Shown here: piece after piece, positions 39,014-50,330 of the stretch
Numbering within the stretch: the stretch's first letter is position 1
How the letters are laid out: each line of letters starts with the position of its first letter
Source of the DNA: Gossypium raimondii
Lineage: Eukaryota; Streptophyta; Magnoliopsida; Malvales; Malvaceae
Direction of reading: 5' to 3'
Assembly: GCF_025698545.1 (NCBI RefSeq)
Contig: NC_068569.1
Location: 16,740,001-16,804,000 of the forward strand
Length of the DNA: 64,000 nucleotides
The notes under the pieces: generated by a model
Database searches by the model: none
The model's input: only the letters and a program-made list of their open reading frames with translations
Told to the model about the DNA's origin: nothing
Made by a program: the position numbers and the translations under genes

Positions 39014-39912
39014 CGAAGTGTTTTTACAATACGAGAGCACAACAAAGATCTTTAGCATTAGTTTTGGTGTTTTATTAGGGACAAAATCATGATGGAGTGG
39101 ACAAGAAAAACCAAAAAAGAAAAAAAAGAAACACAATTTAGATTTGATTATTGGCTTTCTGGTTGACACTAGTGTATTGACTGTAATAATTATGCCCTCA
39201 AGAATCATAACTTTTCTATGAAACCTTAGATCATGTTAAAAGTGTACTTGGAATATTTAAAACCTAGTGCACTGATTAGCAAAAAAAAAAAAAAACTAAG
39301 TGATTAGACAGTAGGAGGATAGTCCAAATTAGGTTAATGACTGTGTTAATGATTCTAGTTCATAAAGGGTAAAGATTTATAGAGTTTGCTTGTGAGAATG
39401 ATAGAATGAAAGGAGACAGAAAGATTGGTGCTTAGATAAAAAAAAAAAGGAAAAGGAAAATATAAAGTAAAAGCTTGAGAATAATTTTTTAGTGATGTAA
39501 AGGAGGTGGGAGCATGTGATGCAAAGCTCCACATGGGGTAGAATGAAAAGAAATTAAAAAGAAAGAAAAAAAAGTTGGTGCTGGGGACTTGGAAGTGTGG
39601 GAATATTAAAGAATAATGAATGCTATCCGCACAATTGCAGCTATCTAGCTAAGCATTCCTGAAATTAGTTATTAATTAATGAAGTTTTTTTTTTTTTCAT
39701 TTTTTCATAGGATAAACATATGTGAGAACTTACATAGTTGGAAGCAGATTGGAAGGACCAATTGGTACCGATTCTATTATTTCATGGATAGTTGGTGCAA
39801 ATGTAATCATTCATTATATTATTATAAGTAGAATAAAGGCAAAGAAGAAAACAAATGCAAGATTTGTGTCCTTTTTGGATGTTGCTGGTGTTCATTGGTT
39901 GTATGAAATTTT

Positions 39913-39917
39913 CTCTA
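39913..39917. repeat. Target-site duplication, left copy (CTCTA)
   Basis: CTCTA directly abuts the left LTR and is repeated exactly at 45,179-45,183 next to the right LTR. Five bases is the usual duplication for copia elements. Confidence 0.9.
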
Positions 39918-40072
39918 TGTTAGATACTATGCAAAATATAGATGAACAGAAAGATAAACTATAGTGTAATTCTTTAATCAATATTCCCTCTCTTGAATGA
40001 ACATATTGATGAAGTTTATATACTCATATAACAGACTAACAATCTTAACAATCTTTATACTATTGTTTAACA
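39918..40072 (-). repeat. 3' LTR of the copia element (155 bp, internally deleted)
   Basis: This LTR matches the right LTR with about 6 substitutions over the shared 155 bases but lacks a 40-base segment. Its inner edge abuts a short purine-rich stretch (GAGAAGCTGAGTGAA on the minus strand), a degenerate polypurine tract. Confidence 0.93.
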
Positions 40073-40392
40073 TTCACTCAGCTTCTCAATGGGTATGACC
40101 CTAAGTAAACTTCGAAAACGAGTAAACAAAGAGACAGATAATGGTTTAGTAAGAATATCGGCAATTTGATCACAGGTTGGCACTTCACCGACAACAAGAG
40201 ACCCATTAGCCACCTTTTCACAAACAAAAAACAAGTCAAGTTCAACATGTTTGAATTTGGAGTGTAAGACTGGATTAGCTGTAACAACGATCGCACTTGA
40301 ATTATCACACCAAACTGTAGGAGGATCAGCAGAACTGATTTGTAACTCTGTTAACAGAGATATTAACCACGCAATATCACTAGAAGCTACAG

Positions 40393-41316
40393 CTAGACTT
40401 CTATACTCAGCCTCTGCTGTGGACCGAGCACAACTTGTTGTTTCTTAGAACACCACGAAACAGGTGTATGACCAAAGTAGACATAAAACCTTGTAGTAGA
40501 CTGGCGATCATCAAAATCAAGACCCCAATTGGCATCAGCATATCCAACCAAAGATAGTCTGTCGGATCGTCGAAAAACTAGCCCATGAGTGATAGTACCA
40601 TGTAAATATCTCAGGATGCGTTTTAAGGCTATCAAATGAACCGTAATAGGGGCATGAATGAATTGACAGACACGATTTACAGCATAGGTAATATCCGGTC
40701 GAGTTAGAACCACAAACTGAAGAGCACCAGCTAGACTTTTGTATTTAGTAGGGTCAACAAGCAGGTCACCGTCATCTTTGGACAAAGTCGATGAATTAAC
40801 CATTGGCGTATGAACACTCTTTGTATTAGCCAAAGAACTCCTGTCAAGAAGGTCTTAAATGTATTTGCGGTGGCATAAATGAAGACTACCAGTGGAGGGC
40901 CTATTGACCTCAATCCCTAAAAAATAATGAAGCTCACCTATATCCTTTAGAGAGAACTTGTTATATAGTTGCTGAACAAAACAATTTATTTCATCGGTCG
41001 AACTGCCAGTAATAACAATATCATCCACATAGACCAAGATATAAACAGTGGACGTGGTTGAAACTTTAACAAACAGGGAGGCATCAGTTTTAGATAAGAC
41101 AAAACTAGTAGAGATAAGAAATTGTTTCAATGTTTCAAACCAGGCACGGGGAGCTTGTCGTAATCCGTACAAAGGGGTATTCATCAGACGGCACACCAAT
41201 GGCTCACCATTTGGTCCATATTGAACATATCCTGGAGGCTGTTGCATGAACACTTCATTAGTCATGTCTCTATTTAAAAAAAAACATTGTTTACATAAAC
41301 TTGACGAAGTTTCCAA
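40393..41316 (-). pseudogene. Copia reverse transcriptase and RNase H region
   Basis: Reverse transcriptase is in the frame at 40,855-41,316, with NTPLYGLRQAPRAWF and the catalytic YVDD (LVYVDDIVITGS). RNase H-like sequence is in a second frame at 40,393-40,833 with SLAGALQF, RPDITYAVNRV, LKRILRYLHGT and GYADANWG. The two frames are separated by a break near 40,855, and the upstream part near 41,320-41,735 is interrupted as well. It is not functional as read. Confidence 0.9.
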
Positions 41317-41854
41317 CCATTAGACACAACAACAGATAAAATGGTTCGAATAGTAGTAGGTTTGACCACTGGGTTAAATGTTTCTTTGAAGTCACACCTA
41401 GGAACCTGAGAATACCCCTTTGCTACCAACCGTGCTTTTCGACGACTAATCGACCCATCATGATTCTTATTGATTTTGAAAAGCCATTAGCACCCAATTG
41501 CTTTCCGACCAGGAGGTAGAGAAACTAGCTCCCAGGAAGAGTTGGCCATTAAAGCATCAAATTCAGCTTGAACTGCGAATTTCCACTCTGTATGAGCAAG
41601 AGCTTCCTCAACAGATCGAGGCTCAAAATTTACAACGTTAACTGACAGAGCTTTAGGCTTAAAAATTCCTACATTAGACCGAGTAACCATAGCATAAGTA
41701 TTTCCTGCAGGAAGAGAAGGAATAATTGGAGACACACTAGATTAGCTGACCAGACTAACTTCTGTAGATGAACTTGAAAGACAATGTTTCCTTATCTTAT
41801 TCTCACGTTCAACCGGTGAATCAACTGAGGCGGACTCACTGGGATGACACATAT

Positions 41855-43339
41855 CTAGTAACTTAATCGTAACAGATCGATCAGAATTGTAACTTGGATT
41901 AGGAGGCAAAGGTACAGCCGGGATGGGACAGTGGTGCTGTTGGGTTCTATAGTAGACTGAACAGAAGAGGTCCGAACAACAAGAACATTTGTGAGAGAAC
42001 GAGAAGATGACTGAACAGTGGCTAGGGCAGATGAATGAAATAGAAATCGACGTTCATCAAACACAACATGACGAGAAACAACAACCTTACCCTCTATTGT
42101 GAGACAATGATAACCCTTATCCTGAGAGTTATACCCTAGAAATGTACATGGCTGTAAGCAAAAATCCAGTTTGTGTGACATAAAAAGACGTAAATATGGA
42201 AAGCAACAACAACCAAACACCCTTAAGTGATCATATGTAGCCTCACGACCATAAAGATTCTGATACGAAGACTGACCTTTCAAGACCGAAGTGGGCAGTC
42301 GATTAATAAGATGCACAACACTGCAGAATGCATAGCTCCAATAATTCATAGGTAGATTAGTCTAGGCCAAAAGTGTAAGACCAGTCTCCACAATGTATCT
42401 ATGTTTGTGTTCAGCAACACCATTTTATTCTGAAGTATGAGGCAGGAAAAACGATGAAGAATCCCATAGCTAGCTAGAACTGAAGCAAAAGCACGAAACT
42501 CACCGCCCTAATCACTTTGAAATTTCTTAATAGTCTTCCCAAATTGAGTGCTGACCATCTTCTGAAACTGAAAAAAATATTCAACTGCTTGAGATTTACA
42601 TTTAATCAGATAAATCCAGGTAAACCGACTACACATATCAATAAACGAAACATAATACAGATTACCCCCACAGTCAATAGAAGCTGGTTCTCACAAATCG
42701 GAGATAACCAATTCAAACGATTCCATATATTCAGTAGTAGAGTGTGAAAAGGGCAATTTATGTGATTTCCCTTTCTGGCAAGCAACATAAACGTTATCAA
42801 GATATTTTTTATTTGAAATAATTTGACACTTGTTAAGCACAAGTTTAACAATTGCAGAAGAAGGGTGACCAAGTCTTTTATGCCACAGTGAAAATACATC
42901 ATCATCATCCAAACGATAATCTTCGATCCCAGTGTTGTTAATAGAGGGAATTGGATCAGAAAGGACAGATGAGTCGGCCAAAAATTGATGGAGACCATCA
43001 CGAACTTGGCTCCACAGTAAAATTTCCTATGTCTAGATGTCTTTTACGTACAATAAGAGCGGTGAAATTCAAAAATTACATTGTTGTCAATAACAAATTG
43101 AGAAACATACATAAGATTTTTTCGGATACTTGGCACGCACAAAACATTAGAAAGATGTAATAACTTCTTCTTTGTTGGTAGAACAGTATTCCCAAAAGAT
43201 AAATTTTAGTGGGAGCCCCATTTCCCATTAAAAGAGAAGTACCTATATGTAGAGTGAAGGCTTTTAAATCAGACGTATTCTGACATACATGATGAGTGGC
43301 CCTTGAATCTGGATACCATGATGAGGTTCCTATCAGCAC
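41855..43339 (-). pseudogene. Copia protease and integrase remnants
   Basis: The protease part shows WYPDSRATHH (within 43,076-43,339), where copia proteases normally have DSGATHH, so the glycine after the catalytic Asp-Ser is changed to arginine. The pre-integrase zinc region is at 42,691-42,981 (LWHKRLGHPSS, then CQ and C spacing to KGKSHKLPF). The integrase core follows between 42,350 and 42,690 with several stops, and its C-terminal part (WSYAFCSVVHLINRLPTSVL, GREATYDHLRVFGC) is at 41,855-42,349. Confidence 0.85.
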
Positions 43340-44287
43340 AGGAACACATGAGTTAGTATTATAAAAGTTGGAATCATACTGTGTGGCATCCGAAATATCA
43401 GATGCATGAAAATCAGGGATTCAAGGTAGCCCAACACACTGTGAGGAATTAAAATCAAATACACGTGCTCGTGGTTTAGTCTGCCACGTAACTTCAAGAG
43501 CATTATCTTACATAGAGCCTTTAAGATCAACATAATTAGCATTAGGCCCAAGTGAATTGAGTCTAAATTTTCGGCTAGCATTGACTTGCCCGCTATTCGA
43601 CCCATTATTCTGTCCACTAACAGGCCCAAGAGATTGACATGCATTCGACCCAAAGTGCTACCCACTATTATGCCCAAGAAACTGGCCTGCATGACTCGGC
43701 CTATGTGCCACAGCAGAAGGCCCAACACGCTCAACACAGCGCTGGCTCAAATCATGCCCCACATCACTCTGCATATCATGTCTAGCATATGAACCATAAA
43801 AACCAGATGGGCCACCAACAGACCCAAACTAAGCACCATTTGATTTACTAGCAAGCCTAATTCCATAACCAGTTTCGTTAGGGTAAAAATCCTTAGCTTG
43901 CGGCGGATAAAAATCTCAATTTTGAAAGTATGGCCAGTCTCTCCAAAAATTACCACTAGATCCAGAACCACCAAAAGAACCAGAATGACCAGAGAAGCCA
44001 TCACCTTATAGCCATTGTCCATTATGCTTAGAAGAAAAAAATCGCGTCGTAGTAGAAGCATTCAGACCATTATAGGTGCGATTGAAATGATAGAAGTAGC
44101 GTTACACCAAATGACTGAATCTGTTACAGATTTGACACTGTATTCGTGACTAGAATCCACGCCCACGCGAACCTACTGTAGCACGCCCTCCACGCACATC
44201 GCGTGAAACTGAGTCGACCATCGCAACAACCAAAGGTGGTTCAACTAGATGGGCATGCATCGAAACCTCATGTGCCACTCACATCTG
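43340..44287 (-). pseudogene. Copia gag C-terminal and linker region, broken
   Basis: The zinc knuckle near 44,110-44,150 reads C-x2-C-x4-H, but the final Cys is replaced and a stop follows the His by two codons. A Gly- and Asn-rich linker follows with several stops. Long ORFs here (43,333-43,737 and 43,747-44,061) are out of frame and not genes. Confidence 0.7.
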
Positions 44288-44818
44288 TCAACTTTCAAAC
44301 TCCATGAAAACGTCGACTAATCGCTGAAAGGGAAGAGGCTCCGTCGAGAATGAGGCCAAGGTCAACACTGCGTCAAAATCTGACGAGAGGCCAGCTAAAA
44401 CAACTTTCACCTTTTCGGCTTCTGACACCGCTGATCCAAAAGCTGCAAGTAATGCACTAATATTTTCTATTTTTGCGATATATTCTTTTACAATTAAATC
44501 ACCCTTTTTTGTAAAGTGCATATCATGTTTAATACGGAAAATTTTCGCACCAGTTGAAGCAGCGAAAAGACAATTCTCTGTGCTCCATATTTCCCATGTA
44601 GATTTAGCAGATGTAAAACATGATAAAAAAGATGAACTAATTGTAGAAAGGATCCAAGAGGCTAACAACTTATCTTGTTGATTAAACACAGACGCATCTA
44701 GATTTGGAGTGAGTGCTCCTTCTGGAGACGCGACGAACCTAGGAGGAGCAGACAACGTGCCCTCCAAGAATCCTTGTAGCTCATATCTCTCTATTATCAA
44801 CCGGATATGTTCTGCCAT
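44288..44818 (-). CDS. Copia gag N-terminal region, open frame
   Basis: This 176-residue open frame belongs to the UBN2/retrotransposon-gag family of plant copia elements. It shows DKLLASWILSTISSSFLSCF, TSAKSTWEIW, IKHDMHFTKKGDLIVKEYIA and LAGLSSDFDAVLT in the expected order. It is the only major copia domain free of stops. An upstream in-frame extension is possible, as the first ATG may not be the original start. Function as a capsid protein is inferred from the family. Confidence 0.85.
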   Translation of the reverse strand: MAEHIRLIIERYELQGFLEGTLSAPPRFVASPEGALTPNLDASVFNQQDKLLASWILSTISSSFLSCFTSAKSTWEIWSTENCLFAASTGAKIFRIKHDMHFTKKGDLIVKEYIAKIENISALLAAFGSAVSEAEKVKVVLAGLSSDFDAVLTLASFSTEPLPFQRLVDVFMEFES

Positions 44819-44970
44819 TGGACAAAATTTCCTTCCTCTAGCTTCACCGTGTCATGGCGAGGGAAGGATTGAACCAGGCGTGCGCTGGAAAATATGGACT
44901 CGTATGATCAGCAGAGGTAGAATCAACTGATGGTGCCATATGCAAAAGCGGAAACACGTACCAGGACTAG

Positions 44971-44983
44971 GCGACTGATACCA
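44971..44983 (-). other. Primer binding site of the copia element
   Basis: Immediately inside the right (5') LTR the minus strand reads TGGTATCAGTCGC. TGGTATCAG is complementary to the 3' end of initiator tRNA-Met, the usual primer of copia elements. It sets the orientation: 5' LTR on the right, transcription leftward. Confidence 0.9.
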
Positions 44984-45178
44984 TGTTAGATACTATGCAA
45001 AATATGTATGAACATAAAGATAAACTATAGTGTAATTCTTTAATCAATATTCCCTTTCTTGAATGAACATATTGACGAAGTTTATATACTCATATGAGAA
45101 TAACTGCTCCTAACCAACTACATAACAGATTTGATAACAGACTAACAATCTTAACAATCTTTATACCATTGTTTAACA
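44984..45178 (-). repeat. 5' LTR of the copia element (195 bp)
   Basis: This LTR is bounded by TG and CA and is 40 bases longer than its partner because it retains a segment at about 45,095-45,134. Roughly 6 substitutions separate the shared parts (about 4% by hand count). Confidence 0.93.
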
Positions 45179-45183
45179 CTCTA
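45179..45183. repeat. Target-site duplication, right copy (CTCTA)
   Basis: An exact match to the CTCTA at 39,913-39,917. The pair marks the insertion as a simple, unrearranged event. Confidence 0.9.
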
Positions 45184-46022
45184 TCCGCAAGATGGGGAAC
45201 AAAACTTTTTGGTTTTGATATATAATTCTTAGGATCATCTCTTCCTTAACTGTTACTTCGCTCGCAAGAGCAGTTTGGTTTGGATCTCCTCTAACCCTTC
45301 AAACTAAATCTTTAAAATGTATCCTCATTTCAAGATGGATTTCAGGAAAACGATATCTCTGCTGTCTTCTCAAAAAGTATATATACAACTATGTCTTGTA
45401 CCCTATGGACCATTTGGAAAGCAAGAAACAACCTCATCTTCAGAGGCTCCAATCCATCCCTTTGAAGGCAATCAAAATAAGCTTAGAGGTGACTCAAACA
45501 ATTCTCAACTCTTTCTCAAACAACACCCTGCCCGTTCTTAATGAAAGAACTACGACCTCCTCCCTGGTGTTTACCTCCACCCCACTTCAATGGTCCCTCA
45601 CCCTTTGCATTATAAAAAACAGGCTAAATAACCTTATTGAAGGAGTTGCTATGGCCCATAACTCTAAGGGATCACAAATTATAAATGTGCACAGCTTCAG
45701 AATCGACAACAATTTATTTGTGCACATTCTCATCCTTAGAGTTGCTCTCTTACTCTTCAAATACTTTGGTATTAAACACTACAGGTTGGTTATTCAAATG
45801 GAGGAACATCATCATAGGACGCTCCAAACTTGAATAGAAACTACAACGTGCCTTTGAAGACATCAAACTCCTCCAAGAGATCAAGATTGTGTTACAACCA
45901 TCACGCAATTATCACATGGAGAAAGAAACTTCCTATTAGTCTAGAACTTCTTCAAAAACTCTTATTAGTTTTACGTGGCATTAATTTTGTGTTCTTACCT
46001 TGCACCAAAAAAAAAAAAAAAA
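45184..46022 (+). pseudogene. LINE (non-LTR retrotransposon) 3' remnant with poly(A) tail
   Basis: Frames on the plus strand include SLARAVWFGSPLTLQTKSL and then LWTIWKARNNLIFRGSNPS, phrases typical of the zinc-binding and RNase H tail of plant LINE reverse-transcriptase proteins. The rest is broken by stops. It ends in a run of about 19 A (46,004-46,022), as expected for the 3' end of a LINE copy. The 5' limit is not clear: recognisable coding starts about 80 bases right of the copia, which may have inserted into the LINE. Confidence 0.6.
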
Positions 46023-49000
46023 ACTATCTTTGCGGAAGGAATTCGTGTATTGTTCAAAAAATTGTACGTGTGCATCACTCGATTTTCAGCATACTTGCTA
46101 AACCTACGTAAGTGTATAAGTCTACAATGGATAATGTAACAAGTGTCCAATCACCAATGAACGGTTGTTACATATATGTGTATTCAGCTTGTGATCAGCT
46201 TATGACAAGACATACAAAAGTGCGATAGCAACACAACATACGTACAGAGGAAAACCCAAAAATAATTGGTCGTCGGATATTAAAACATAAACCATCTAGA
46301 AGTAGAAACTGTTCCAATCATATTGGCTTGTTCCAAGATATTGCCCTTTTTTTTATAGTTAAGATGTTAAATTATTAGTATTCATAACTGCATTTTTTGA
46401 ACCCTTTTCAAGGTTGGTAAGATGGGGTTATCGATTTAAAATATAGGGCAAAAAAATCTCAAAGAGTAACAACAAGTTTTACTCAATGTCACGCCATTTT
46501 TTTTATGATAAAATAAGTAAGCACCAACAAAAAGGGACAAAAAGAAGTGGGGTTTGCTTTAGTTGCTTGGTATGTATCCAATCTAAACGGTCGAATTGGA
46601 AAAAGGAAAGAAAAAAAAAATCCAGTGATATGGTGAGTTAGGTTGAGGAAAAGGAAACTTGGGGTTAGGGTTTTTGCATCAGCTTTTGATATTGGGAGTG
46701 CTGTTTTTCCCTGGGTCATTCCTTGTAAATGAAGGTGTTCGACATGTGCCTCAAAGAATTGGTTCGATGACAAGTTTGCTTTAACTTACAGTCTACCGCA
46801 TCAAAAAAAAGGTAAGCAAGCAAAGCAAACGGGTATGTGTTTGTTTTCTGTTTTGTAATAATGATAATAATTAGTCTCAGTTGTTCAGCCTTAGCTAAAT
46901 GTCATTTGTTATAACCTAATCTTATAAAATTAAAATTCCAACTACAACTAAATAGGTTTTTTTGAACACCCTTTTGATAGAAATTCATTGTCAAACCACT
47001 TTTCTTTTACCAGTAAAACTGATGGGAAATGTTCCTTCAACTGGATTAGTTTGTGCTTAGCTGTTCATGTATCTTTTGGGATGTCATAATTTAAAAAGAT
47101 TTCAACTTCAAATATGTTAAATAATCAATTTTGAAAATTAATTATCTTATGATAAACTGAATTAAACTCTGAAATAAGAATAAATATATTGTCGACATGA
47201 ATTTTCAGCTACGGCCCACAAAAGGAGGACTGCGCGGTAGCACGCTACCTTTGGGATGGTGGGGAAATCTTATCAGTCCCTTATCAATTGCCTTATTTTG
47301 CATACACATTTTATGAAGCAAGCACTTACAACAGTAAAACAGGGGAAATTATTACAGCAACCCTTTCTTTTTTGGGTATAAACACCAACCCTTTCTCAAC
47401 TTGATGGGAAGAACCCTTTTCTTTTTTCTTTTTTGTAAAGAAAACCCCTTATAGATAATCCTTTAAATTCATAGTATTCCAACTTGAAATTTGTAAATAA
47501 AGAAGTAGCCAAGAATGCATGCCTTGCAAGGGGAACCTTTCAATCCAAACGCTGCCGTCAACCTAATTATACAAGCCCTTAATTTTGACGTTATATTGGT
47601 ATTGTTGACAACACTTGTTTATCTACAAATTTGTAAAATATAATTATTAATTAGGCAGTACCTTTAATTATTTAACGACTCAGCGATGCAACAACCACCG
47701 GCATTAGGTGTGGTACTGTATGTACCGTTTTTAACTAGGACGGCTTCAGCTCGCCAAAGACGCCCAACCGTAATGACATATACCTTCTAATTAAGCCCTA
47801 CAAATCAAAGGGGTGATGGACTTTTTGTTGTGTCCTTTCGTTTTCAAACATTGGTTATTAGGAATAAAAAGCTAATTTCTGCTTGTTTTGTTGTGTTAAT
47901 GATGTTTCACTCTAATTTGGTAGCTCAGAAGGTATACGTATTATACACGAAACAAGAAATATAATTAAAATAATGGATACTTAAATATTTTAAAATTTAT
48001 GTAATATGAAAAGAAAAAACAACCAAGAGTTTCACCATGATTTAAGTTTTGACTTTTAATTTGAAGTTCCTTTTCATATACATATATAGAAACTCAATTT
48101 AGCTGAATATTCTAAATCACGTCTAAATTTAACATAAATTTAGTTTCATAACTACCCATGAGGGACTAATATGTCTGAATTTAACATTAAAAAATAAAAT
48201 CATTTCCTTTTTGTAAGATTTTATTATAGTAGGATTCTGAAATTTTTTTAAATTAACCGTTAAAATAAAAAGAGAGAAAAGAAATATCAATCAACCATTA
48301 ATCAATGAGTTTCAACACAAGAGGAGAAAACAATTAATTTAACAAGTTTTAAATCACTAGCACAATTTCCTAATTTCTGAAATAATTTGATTAAATGGTT
48401 ATAGTTTTTCATTTCGTCTTTTAAATTCAATCGTTGAATTAAAATGAATCACATCATAATAAGATCAAAATATTTGGCATCTAAATAAATATTTCATTAT
48501 AGTGGAGTTATGCGATCATTTTAAATCGAAGGTTGAAATTAAAATAAAAATATAACAATCCATCGTTGATCATATCACATGAAATTTGCATTGAAAAATT
48601 AAGTTTGCCTTTTAACCAATTTAATTTGTTTTAGCATTAAAGAAGGGAATAAATTGGTTTTTAGAGAAAAAAGAAACAAGGTAATAAGTTTTTAATCATT
48701 GATACTATTTTCTAATGATTATAGTCTCTTCATTTTTATATTTTAATTACTTTAAAAAGAAACTGCGGGGTATTACTATAATAAAATCTCATCACCATTT
48801 TAATGGAAAAAAAAACCTCTTCATTTCATAAATATGGCAGCCAAGGGCCAACATGAGCCACACCCCTCAGGAAAGGTTCATGCAAAAGAGAAGAAGAATT
48901 AATTAACTGCCACAGAATCAGTAAAAGGTAGGACCATACATAAGTCTGACTAAGTGAAGGTGGGGTCCACTTTAAAGGATTATTATTTATATTTAGACAG

Positions 49001-50330
49001 ACCAAAAAAAGGGCCATGTGAGTGTGGGAGACCACCAGCTGGCTATGTCTATTTTGTGGGTCTTTTTCCTTTCTTTTTTAAATTTATTTTTCCTTATTTT
49101 TTCTTCTTCACCATTCACGGGTTAGCTCTCAATATGCAAAAAAACACATAAATATTTTTCTTTCATTTTTTGTCCTTGAAAGAGACTAGCTTTTTGTTTT
49201 TGTTTTTTCATGATCAAGTTTATTTCTTCACTTAATTTTAATTTTTAACATATAATGGAGGTGGATGGTGGTAATTTGATTTCATCTGTTTTATCATTTA
49301 TACATCAATTTATTATTTCAGTAATTATATACAACGTGATCTTTTAAAAATCAAAACTAGTGGCAAAGAAAAGTAACACTATATTAATACAGTATTTATA
49401 TATGATCACATGCAAAAGATTAATAAAAAAGTACATGTATTGTTAGTGTACAAAAATATGTATGATCCATTTTTTCCCCAGAAAATCGTAGATGATTCCT
49501 AATCACGTGGCTTATGTGCTGTGCCATCCCTTTTTCCTACCATATTCTGGGCATAATCATAACTGTTCAGCATCATAATATGTGGTTTTAGGAACACTTA
49601 CCTATCTTCTTTTTCTTTTCTTTAGGGGTGGGGGATTAAAAAGAAAACCCAGAAAAGATTGGTGGTGAAAAGGATATACTTGGAAAATAAGAACAAAAAT
49701 AACGTAGAGAGGGTCAAAAAGAAAATTCCATGAACAAGGATGGTAAGGACCAGAGAGGAAGAGAGAGTAAGGGAAAGGGTAAAAAAGGAAAGAGTGTTAT
49801 GAAAGTTAATTAATTTATATTTTTTACAGAAAGATTTTGTAGTGAAGGCTAAGGAAAATGATAGTGGTGGTTGTCACTGCAGTTAACTTGTTGGCTGTGT
49901 ATTCTTGTATTGTAGTGCCACCCCACTGCCTCTAATTCCTCAACTACCCTTCTCTTTATTTTCATTTTCTCTCTATCTCCCATTCTCTCTCTCTCTCTCT
50001 CTTTTGTTTTCCCACAACGAGAACAGCAGCAACCCTTTGTCTGGAACTCACTCAGCTTTCTAATTTTTTTTTCATCGTTAGTTGTTGCATTACTTTCTTT
50101 GTCCTGAAACATCTGTATTTTCAGACAATGAGAACTGTTTTTTAGAAGGGAAAAAAAGAAAATAAAGATTTGATCTTTTTTAACTCTTTAACATAAACTA
50201 AAATAAACTTACCCCCCCCCCAAAAAAAATAATAATCACTTTTTCTTTGTTTTTGGGTTTTTTTTCTCCTTCTCTCTTCGTGTTTGGAAATTGTGGAAAC
50301 ATTTTTTCCTTTGTTTCTTAGCTGCTTCCT
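46023..50330. other. Intergenic region and kinesin promoter/leader
   Basis: I see no gene. AT-rich DNA dominates up to about 49,400, and the last kilobase probably holds the KIN-4 promoter and leader, with a CT tract at 49,983-50,002 and a C run near 50,210-50,221. Confidence 0.5.
49983..50002. repeat. CT tract upstream of the KIN-4 gene
   Basis: About 10 CT units lie some 330 bases upstream of the kinesin ATG, probably in the leader or core promoter. CT-rich leaders are common in plant genes. Confidence 0.85.

Larger units (their letters stand above)
36826..39912. other. Upstream region of SCE1 and AT-rich intergenic DNA
   Basis: This holds the SCE1 promoter, the repeat at 37,150-37,590, a GGGCC-containing repeat-like stretch near 38,330-38,450, and a small ORF at 38,828-39,013. 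I see no other gene. Confidence 0.45.
39918..45178 (-). mobile_element. Ty1/copia retrotransposon, decayed, with both LTRs
   Basis: The element has TG...CA-bounded LTRs, a 5-bp target duplication (CTCTA) and a minus-strand gag-pol in the copia order: gag, protease, integrase, reverse transcriptase, RNase H. It is about 5.26 kb long. The reading frame is cut by many frameshifts and stops after gag, so it can no longer encode its own proteins. It resembles plant copia elements with short LTRs. Confidence 0.95.

Noticed and set aside
43333-44061. Long minus-strand ORFs with hydrophobic residues between copia gag and protease
   Set aside because: They are out of frame with the copia Gly/Asn-rich linker and have no motif of their own.
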